Shown here: in pieces, positions 58,378 to 64,000 of the stretch
Numbering within the stretch: position 1 is the stretch's first letter
Layout of the letters: the number at the start of each line of letters is the position of its first letter
Assembly: GCF_020687805.1 (NCBI RefSeq)
Contig: NZ_JAJEWQ010000007.1
Span: 27,514 to 91,513, forward strand
Reading direction: 5' to 3'
Length of the DNA stretch: 64,000 bases
Origin: Planctobacterium marinum
Lineage (GTDB): Bacteria > Pseudomonadota > Gammaproteobacteria > Enterobacterales > Alteromonadaceae
Notes under the pieces: model-generated
Database searches by the model: none
What the model saw: the letters and a program-made list of their open reading frames with translations, nothing else
Told to the model about the DNA's origin: nothing
Made by a program: the position numbers and the translations under genes

Positions 58378-58717
58378 TATACTTGTTGAACCTCTGTTTG
58401 ATGAGGACGTTGGTCGTTAAAAATCTGTCGTTTATCTCAGCAATACGCTGTTATCAGTGCATTTATGTTCACTGCAGTTTTGGACAACCCCAGTAACAAA
58501 AGTTCACTAAAGTGAAAAATATGACCAGATTGAGGAATAGTTTACTCAGCAGGTGTGAATTTTAACTGAATGGAAAAGGTTATTTTACGAGGAAGGGAAG
58601 TGGCAGCCATATACGAGATATGGCTGCCAGAATACATCCACCGGACTCACCCTACAGAATCCGACAGATATATATTTAAAGCGTATGAAGCATCCTTGCT
58701 TCTGAGTGAAACCGTGC
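58378..58717. other. Intergenic 340 bases between TorF-like gene and exported hypothetical
   Basis: No gene seen. The main feature is a perfect 12-base hairpin at 58601-58629. The rest is AT-rich and probably contains the promoter of the exported hypothetical protein. Confidence 0.5.
58601..58629. repeat. Perfect 12-base inverted repeat
   Basis: TGGCAGCCATAT and ATATGGCTGCCA pair over a five-base loop (ACGAG). No T-run follows on either side, so a simple terminator is doubtful. It lies 89 bases past the TorF-like stop codon. Confidence 0.7.
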
Positions 58718-59362
58718 TTACAGATCGAAGGACTTGCTCAGGCTGAACAGGATTGTCTCATCGCTGCTGCCGCCACCTAAATCGCTGTCGGCAAATACCA
58801 TAGATACACCGGCGTCAAAACCACCGATTTCTGTGCCATAGCCCACTTCGAAGTATTCACCGTCAGATTCGTCGCCAAAAGTACCAAAGGTGCCGTAAAA
58901 ACCTTCGTGTTCCAACGTTAAACCTAAGAATGTGTAATCACCACCCGGGATACCTAAATCCAGGTCATCATCCCATTCACCGATGGTGTACTCTACGGAA
59001 AGTGGACCCCAACCAAAGCCAAAGTTCACTTCGTTGTAGGCTGAATCGAAATCACCTGTGTACTGGTAAGTAGTGACACCAATACTGGCTGAAACATCTT
59101 CGCTGATATCAAAGCCAAATCCGCCGTAGACATCGATTTCAAGACCGTCTTCAACGTCGGCAACCCAGGTGCCCAGGTAAAAGCCGCCATTTTCATAATC
59201 CACACCGGCGCTGGCAGAGGCCGAGCTGGTTTGCTGGATACCACGGAAGTGGTATTCAGAGACTAAACCGACATTGGCGCTTAAGTCTGCGTAAGCTGCC
59301 TGGGAAAATGCTGATGCGGCTAAAACGAAAGCGACCGCTTGAGTTGTTCTGGTTAATTTCAT
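58718..59362 (-). CDS. TorF-family putative porin
   Basis: A 214-residue outer-membrane protein. A signal peptide (about 1-25, MKLTRTTQAVAFVLAASAFS) precedes a Gcw_chp/TorF-like barrel: NVGLVSEYHFRGI near the start of the mature part, alternating aromatic strands rich in Gly and Asp, and an end in LFSLSKSFDL. Function in the family is unclear; diffusion of small solutes is assumed. The ATG at 59362 has a GGAG site; a start twelve codons upstream is less likely. Confidence 0.82.
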   Translation of the reverse strand: MKLTRTTQAVAFVLAASAFSQAAYADLSANVGLVSEYHFRGIQQTSSASASAGVDYENGGFYLGTWVADVEDGLEIDVYGGFGFDISEDVSASIGVTTYQYTGDFDSAYNEVNFGFGWGPLSVEYTIGEWDDDLDLGIPGGDYTFLGLTLEHEGFYGTFGTFGDESDGEYFEVGYGTEIGGFDAGVSMVFADSDLGGGSSDETILFSLSKSFDL

Positions 59363-59643
59363 GTGTTTCTCCGTTTTTGTATGTGTGCTGGCATTCATTG
59401 AGCAAAACTAATGCCTGTTTAATTTTTAACTTGCCAGCTTTCTGAAAACTTTCTTAAGTTATTGAAAATATTGTCTTTATCAAAATTTAATAAGCTGTCT
59501 TAAGGCACGGCACTGAAAGCAACACGGGGGCGAAATGGAAAATGACGCACGTTTTTGGGGCGAGCGCACCAAAATAAGGCTTAGCCTTCTGCGGTTGAAG
59601 CTGGTATTTTTAGCGGCAATTTTGCTACAGAGAATGACTGGCT

Positions 59644-60321
59644 ATGAACGATTATTTAATTGCTCCTTCAATCCTGTCCGCCGATCTGGCCCGTCTCGGT
59701 GAAGACGTAGCCAGGGTGATAGACGCGGGCGCCGATGTTGTTCATTTTGATGTAATGGATAACCACTATGTGCCCAATCTGACCTTTGGTCCGGCGGTGT
59801 GCAAGGCCCTCAGAGACTATGGTATTAGCGCCGACATTGACGTACATCTGATGGTAAAACCCGTAGATGATTTGATTAGCCAGTTTGCCGATGCCGGAGC
59901 CAGCTATATCAGTTTCCATCCTGAAGCCAGTGAACACGTTGATCGCAGTATTCAGTTGATCAAAGATAAGGGCTGCAAAGCCGGTTTAGTTTTAAATCCC
60001 GGCACACCTCTCTCAGTGCTGGATTACGTTTTGTATAAACTGGATTTTGTGCTGTTGATGTCGGTGAATCCGGGATTTGGTGGTCAGGCGTTTATCCCTA
60101 AAACCCTGGATAAATTGCGAGATTTGCAACATCTGATAAGAGAACAAGGCCTGAAAACCCGAATTGAAATTGACGGGGGCGTGAAAGTCGATAATATTCG
60201 CGCCATAGCTGAGGCCGGTGCCGATATGTTTGTGGCAGGCTCTGCGATTTTTAACCAGCCTGATTACAAGCAGGTCATCGATGCCATGCGCCATGAATTA
60301 GCGCAAACAGACAACCATTAA
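59644..60321 (+). CDS. rpe: Ribulose-phosphate 3-epimerase
   Basis: Interconverts ribulose 5-phosphate and xylulose 5-phosphate. 225 residues, TIM barrel. Marks: [28 protein letters not shown] with metal-site His and Asp, HLMVKP, and [15 protein letters not shown]. It is followed by trpS after 30 bases; gph, which often lies between them, is absent. Confidence 0.95.
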   Translation: MNDYLIAPSILSADLARLGEDVARVIDAGADVVHFDVMDNHYVPNLTFGPAVCKALRDYGISADIDVHLMVKPVDDLISQFADAGASYISFHPEASEHVDRSIQLIKDKGCKAGLVLNPGTPLSVLDYVLYKLDFVLLMSVNPGFGGQAFIPKTLDKLRDLQHLIREQGLKTRIEIDGGVKVDNIRAIAEAGADMFVAGSAIFNQPDYKQVIDAMRHELAQTDNH

Positions 60322-60351
60322 TTATTGTAAAGAGACCAAAGAGATATTCTG

Positions 60352-61359
60352 ATGAGTAGTAAACCTATTGTATTAAGTGGCTGCCAGCCTTCCGGACAAC
60401 TGACTATCGGCAATTATATGGGCGCCCTTAAGCAATGGGTGAGCATGCAGGAAGATCACGATTGTCTGTATATGTTGGTGGACTTACACGCCATTACCGT
60501 GCGTCAGGACCCAAAAGCGCTATACGAAGCCTGTCTTGATGGCCTGGCTCTGTATGTGGCCTGCGGTATTGATCCGGTTAAAAGTACCTTGTTTGTACAG
60601 TCTCACGTGCCTGAACATGCGCAGCTTGCCTGGATCATGAACTGTTATGCCCAAATGGGTGAACTAAACCGCATGACGCAGTTTAAAGACAAGTCAGCCA
60701 GGAACGAAAATAATATCAATGTCGGCCTGTATAGCTACCCGGCATTGCAGGCAGCCGATATTTTGCTGTATCAGGCCGATAAGGTACCGGTGGGTGAAGA
60801 TCAAAAACAGCACCTGGAGTTAACCCGCGATATCGCCACCCGTATGAACAATCTCTACGGTGAGTTGTTTACTCTGCCTGATCCTTATATTCCTGAGTTT
60901 GGTGCGCGCATTATGAGCCTGCAGGAACCCACGAAGAAAATGTCTAAATCCGATGACAACCCCAACAACTTTATCGGATTACTGGAAGAACCCAAAAAGT
61001 TAGCGAAAAAGATCAAACGCGCGGTTACCGATTCTGATGAACAGGCTCGTATCTATTTCGATACAGCGGAAAAACCCGGCGTGTCCAATTTGCTGACCCT
61101 GTTGTCATTGGCAACCAATCGCCCCGTTGCAGACCTGGTGCCGGAATACGAAGACAAGATGTATGGCCATCTTAAAACGGACGTGGCTGACGCGGTTGTG
61201 GCCCTGGTTGAGCCGATTCAGGAAAAATTCAAAGCCCTGCGGGAAGATCGCGCTGCACTGGATGCCATCATGAAAAGTGGTGCCGAGCGCGCTTCTGCCA
61301 GAGCCGCGGTCACACTGGCGAAAGTTTACGAAGCGGTAGGCTTTATTCGTCGTCCCTGA
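60352..61359 (+). CDS. trpS: Tryptophanyl-tRNA synthetase
   Basis: Class I aminoacyl-tRNA synthetase of 335 residues. The HIGH-like motif is [13 protein letters not shown] near residue 15 and KMSKSD near residue 198; [15 protein letters not shown] and [17 protein letters not shown] [15 protein letters not shown] are typical. Its last 17 bases overlap the end of the convergent LysR gene. Confidence 0.96.
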   Translation: MSSKPIVLSGCQPSGQLTIGNYMGALKQWVSMQEDHDCLYMLVDLHAITVRQDPKALYEACLDGLALYVACGIDPVKSTLFVQSHVPEHAQLAWIMNCYAQMGELNRMTQFKDKSARNENNINVGLYSYPALQAADILLYQADKVPVGEDQKQHLELTRDIATRMNNLYGELFTLPDPYIPEFGARIMSLQEPTKKMSKSDDNPNNFIGLLEEPKKLAKKIKRAVTDSDEQARIYFDTAEKPGVSNLLTLLSLATNRPVADLVPEYEDKMYGHLKTDVADAVVALVEPIQEKFKALREDRAALDAIMKSGAERASARAAVTLAKVYEAVGFIRRP

Positions 61360-62263
61360 ATAAACGACGGGATAGCTGTTGAATTTCATCCCTGAGCCAA
61401 CGAATGGCAGGGTCTGACTCTGCCACCTGCCACCAGTAAAGATGAATACTGATATCTGGCAGTGACAGTGGCAGGGGCAAAATTTGCAAAGGCAGATGGC
61501 TGGCAAATTGTCGCGCTGCTTTTTCCGGCGCTGTCATGATCAGATCCGTATGACACACAGTCTGCACCGCCCCGTAAAAATTCTCACAGCGCAGCACCAC
61601 ATTGCGATGCAGTTGCTGCGCGGTCAGCGCATTGTCTACCAGATTGATATCTGAGGCTTTCAGGGCGGCCACCACATGTGGCCACTGTTGATAGCTGGCT
61701 AAATCACAACGTTCAATGATGGGATGCCCCTGACGGCACAGCAGTACAAAACGACTGCGTCCTAATGTTTGATTGTGGATATTTGCCGGCATGGCAATCA
61801 ACGAATCCAGGGCTAAATCGATATCACCACTTTTAAGCGCTTCGGGCAGATGCTTTGGCTCAATACTGACATTGCGAATTCGCACATTCGGAGCGATGAC
61901 CTGCAGGTGCGCGAGCAGTCGTGGAAAATACAAAGCTTCCAGTATATCCCTTACCGCGACATTGAAGCTGCGATTCAGTTGCCTGACATCCCAGTGTTTT
62001 GGCTGCGACATTGTTTGCTGCAACGTGCGCAGGCTGTTTTCTACATCGGCAATGATGTGCTGACAAAAATCACTGGGCACCATCTTTTTGCCATGACGCT
62101 CGAACAACACGTCATCAAAGTGTCGCCGTAAGCGACTCAAAGCATGGCTGACCGCAGGTTGTGTCAGATGGAGTTTATCTGCGGCGCGGCTGACAGAACC
62201 CTGGTGATAGATCGTCAGTAATACCTGAAACAAATTGTAGTCAATACTATGCATGAGATTCAT
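61343..62263 (-). CDS. LysR-family transcriptional regulator
   Basis: A 306-residue LysR regulator. The N-terminal winged helix spans about residues 5-65 ([20 protein letters not shown], then [10 protein letters not shown]); a type-2 periplasmic-binding-like effector domain follows (about 95-300). It is divergent from the class II aldolase gene with 84 bases between starts, so it probably controls that gene and the transporter. The effector is unknown. Its 3' end overlaps trpS by 17 bases, a tail-to-tail arrangement. Confidence 0.88.
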   Translation of the reverse strand: MNLMHSIDYNLFQVLLTIYHQGSVSRAADKLHLTQPAVSHALSRLRRHFDDVLFERHGKKMVPSDFCQHIIADVENSLRTLQQTMSQPKHWDVRQLNRSFNVAVRDILEALYFPRLLAHLQVIAPNVRIRNVSIEPKHLPEALKSGDIDLALDSLIAMPANIHNQTLGRSRFVLLCRQGHPIIERCDLASYQQWPHVVAALKASDINLVDNALTAQQLHRNVVLRCENFYGAVQTVCHTDLIMTAPEKAARQFASHLPLQILPLPLSLPDISIHLYWWQVAESDPAIRWLRDEIQQLSRRLFRDDE

Positions 62264-62347
62264 GTCTAACTATAAATATTCATCATTTGAGTTTATCAGT
62301 TGCAGACGTAGAATCCAGTTGTGCTTAAAAAACAACCGGAGAATTGA

Positions 62348-63151
62348 ATGTCTGCTCATCAAGCCACTATCGACAACATGACCATAGGTGCCGAAAAGTT
62401 TTCAGTGCCTCAGCCGCCGGTGTTTTCCGAGCCGCTGCAACAACGGGAATACGACAAGGTTCGACTTGCCGCCGCCTTCAGGGTCTTCGCCTTACACGGT
62501 TTTGACGAGGGCCTGGCCGGACACATCACAGTGCGTGATGCCGTAGAAAAAGACACTTTTTGGGTGAATCCATTGGCGGTGCATTTTCGCCATATCCGGG
62601 CCAGTGATTTGGTAAGGGTTAGCCATGAAGGAAAAATTATTGAGGGTAAGCACGCCATCAACAATGCCGCCTTTGCCATTCATTCCCGCATTCACATGGC
62701 ACGTCCCGATGTGAATGCTGTGGCCCACGCCCATACGCGCAATGGCCGGGCTTTTTCGGCGCTGGGTGAAAAGCTGCAACCAATTTCACAAGATGCCTGT
62801 ATGTTTTATCAGAATCATGGCTTGTTTGATCACTTTACCGGGGTGGTAGCCGAACTGGATGAAGGTGATTTGATTGCCGAAGCCCTCTCAGACGGCATTG
62901 CCGTAGTCCTGCAGAATCACGGTTTACTGACCGTGGGTAATACCGTTGATGCAGCCACCGCTAACTTTGTTATTATGGACAGTTGTTGCGAAAGTCAGTT
63001 ATTGGCGCAGGCAGCCGGAAAGATAAAACCCATTCCTCATGATATCGCGTTGAAAACGCGTGCCATGAATGCCAATGATTTGGTAACCTGGGGTAATTTC
63101 CAGCCCCTGTACCAGATTGTGCAGGCACAGGATGACAGTTTTAAAAACTGA
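62348..63151 (+). CDS. Class II aldolase/adducin-family protein
   Basis: A 267-residue protein of the fuculose-phosphate aldolase/adducin group. It has the family pattern AAAFRVFALHGFDEGLAGHI, the metal-binding His pair in AVAHAHTRNGRAF near residue 125, and VLQNHGLLTVGNTVDAA near residue 195. The unphosphorylated-type members often act on hydroxy or keto acids; substrate is unknown. AACCGGAG precedes the ATG. A symporter gene follows after 25 bases, suggesting uptake and use of the same organic acid. Confidence 0.85.
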   Translation: MSAHQATIDNMTIGAEKFSVPQPPVFSEPLQQREYDKVRLAAAFRVFALHGFDEGLAGHITVRDAVEKDTFWVNPLAVHFRHIRASDLVRVSHEGKIIEGKHAINNAAFAIHSRIHMARPDVNAVAHAHTRNGRAFSALGEKLQPISQDACMFYQNHGLFDHFTGVVAELDEGDLIAEALSDGIAVVLQNHGLLTVGNTVDAATANFVIMDSCCESQLLAQAAGKIKPIPHDIALKTRAMNANDLVTWGNFQPLYQIVQAQDDSFKN

Positions 63152-63176
63152 TATTTAAACGGGTGTAGGGTAGCAG

Positions 63177-64000
63177 ATGCAGGATTCGGTATTAACTCAG
63201 GTATTACTTCCGGCCATATTAGCCGTTATTATGTTTGGCATGGGACTGAGTCTCACCAGAGCGGATTTTTCCCGGCTCTGGCAAACACCAAAACCTATTT
63301 TTGTCGGTCTGGTGGGCCAAATTCTGTTGTTGCCAATATTGGCCTGGGGAATAGCCGTACTATTTAATTTACCGGCGGAACTGGCAATTGGTCTGATGAT
63401 TTTAGCCGCCTGTCCCGGCGGCACAACATCCAATGTGATCAGCCAGTTAGCCAGAGCCAATCTGGCGTTGTCGGTATCGCTGACGGCGGTAACCACGTTG
63501 ATCTGCGTTTTTACCACTCCCTGGATTATTCAGTTTGCCATTCAACAGTTTGCTGCCGATCAGGTTCAATCCTTTTCGCTGTTAAATACTTCGTTAGGAC
63601 TGATGTTGTTAACTTTGCTACCTGTGATTTTGGGGATTGCGTTTCGCGCCCGTTGGGAGCAACGCGCCCTGGCGATAGAAGGGATTTTCCGCAAAATATC
63701 ACTATTGTTTATGGTTGCCCTGATCATTGCCATCGTAATTCAGGAAATCGATATGCTGTTGGCCTCCTTTGATCAGATTTTCTGGGCCACCCTGGTACTT
63801 AATTTTGCGGCTATCGCCACCGGCGTTTGGCTGGCAAAACTCACCGGCTTGGCTTTACCTGAAAAGGTTACCCTGGGTATTGAGGTGGGCATTCAAAATG
63901 CCTCAATGGCTATTTTGATTGCTATTACCTTTTTATCCAATCCGGCCTACGCCACTTCCGCCGGAGTTTACGGCGTAACCATGTACATCGGCGCGGTGTT
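63177..64000 (+). CDS. Bile acid:sodium symporter family protein (partial, runs off the right edge)
   Basis: An open frame from the ATG at 63177 to the edge, 274 residues so far. It is strongly hydrophobic with about eight membrane segments. The BASS/SBF pattern is clear: MFGMGLSLTRADFSRL in the first part, CPGGTTSNVISQLARANL near residue 80, and EVGIQNASMAILIA near residue 240. Such proteins take up organic acids, pantoate or bile salts with sodium; the substrate is not visible. It follows the class II aldolase-like gene and is probably in its operon under the LysR regulator. Ribosome site GGGTAGC is weak. Confidence 0.88.
   Translation, partial: MQDSVLTQVLLPAILAVIMFGMGLSLTRADFSRLWQTPKPIFVGLVGQILLLPILAWGIAVLFNLPAELAIGLMILAACPGGTTSNVISQLARANLALSVSLTAVTTLICVFTTPWIIQFAIQQFAADQVQSFSLLNTSLGLMLLTLLPVILGIAFRARWEQRALAIEGIFRKISLLFMVALIIAIVIQEIDMLLASFDQIFWATLVLNFAAIATGVWLAKLTGLALPEKVTLGIEVGIQNASMAILIAITFLSNPAYATSAGVYGVTMYIGAV

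Overview
This 64 kb window looks like chromosome of a marine gammaproteobacterium of the Alteromonadales, probably Alteromonadaceae. The supports are the block mrcA / pilMNOPQ / aroK / aroB / damX / dam / rpe / trpS, an argCBFGH operon whose last gene is an argH-argA fusion, a TonB-receptor carbohydrate locus under a LacI regulator, an epmA-efp-epmB cluster, and many c-di-GMP and hybrid sensor-kinase genes. I cannot name the genus from sequence alone. Coding density is high. I recognised no tRNA, rRNA, CRISPR array, intact insertion sequence or prophage.

Layout. 0-6.7 kb: trehalose-type utilisation locus (MFS permease, LacI regulator, GH37 trehalase, TonB-dependent receptor) with near-identical palindromic operators before the permease and between trehalase and receptor. 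6.9-7.2 kb: a gene-free stretch that folds, on paper, into a long three-way-junction RNA ending in an intrinsic terminator; this is the strongest unexplained signal. 7.2-14.4 kb: a PocR-domain hybrid kinase, a DUF1428 protein, an EF-hand protein, an ArsR/SRPBCC/DUF4287 operon with its own inverted-repeat operator, and a divergent solute-binding-protein/GGDEF pair with a third copy of the LacI-type operator. 14.4-19.7 kb: histidine utilisation (hutI divergent from hutC-hutU-hutH). 19.8-24.1 kb: an alpha/beta hydrolase, then a hybrid kinase/HD-GYP two-component pair. 24.2-28.2 kb: EF-P and its beta-lysylation enzymes, then three small proteins of uncertain role. 28.2-31.7 kb: DUF3016 protein and a kelch protein / diguanylate cyclase / methylglyoxal synthase group. 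32.1-38.2 kb: arginine biosynthesis. 38.3-45.8 kb: a large BarA-like hybrid kinase, NAD-malic enzyme and PBP1a. 46.1-55.3 kb: type IV pilus assembly genes, shikimate genes, damX and dam. 55.3-57.8 kb: an atypical patch between dam and the older backbone, carrying a SnoaL/NTF2-like secreted protein and an ECF-type sigma factor with a cysteine-containing tail. 57.8-61.4 kb: DUF2970 protein, a secreted hypothetical, a TorF-like outer-membrane protein, rpe and trpS (no gph between them). 61.3-64 kb: LysR regulator divergent from a class II aldolase-like gene and a bile-acid-type symporter cut by the window edge.

How the parts work together. In the trehalose locus the receptor would import sugar across the outer membrane, the permease across the inner membrane, and the leaderless trehalase would split it to glucose; the LacI protein would repress through TTGCAATCGATTGCAA-type sites. 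HutH, HutU and HutI take histidine to N-formimino-glutamate; the last step is not encoded here. The arg operon covers N-acetylglutamate formation (ArgA part of the fusion), ArgB, ArgC, ArgF, ArgG and ArgH, with argD and argE elsewhere. Several proteins that make or degrade c-di-GMP (two GGDEF, one HD-GYP) lie near sensor proteins and the type IV pilus genes, consistent with control of surface behaviour, though that link is inference.
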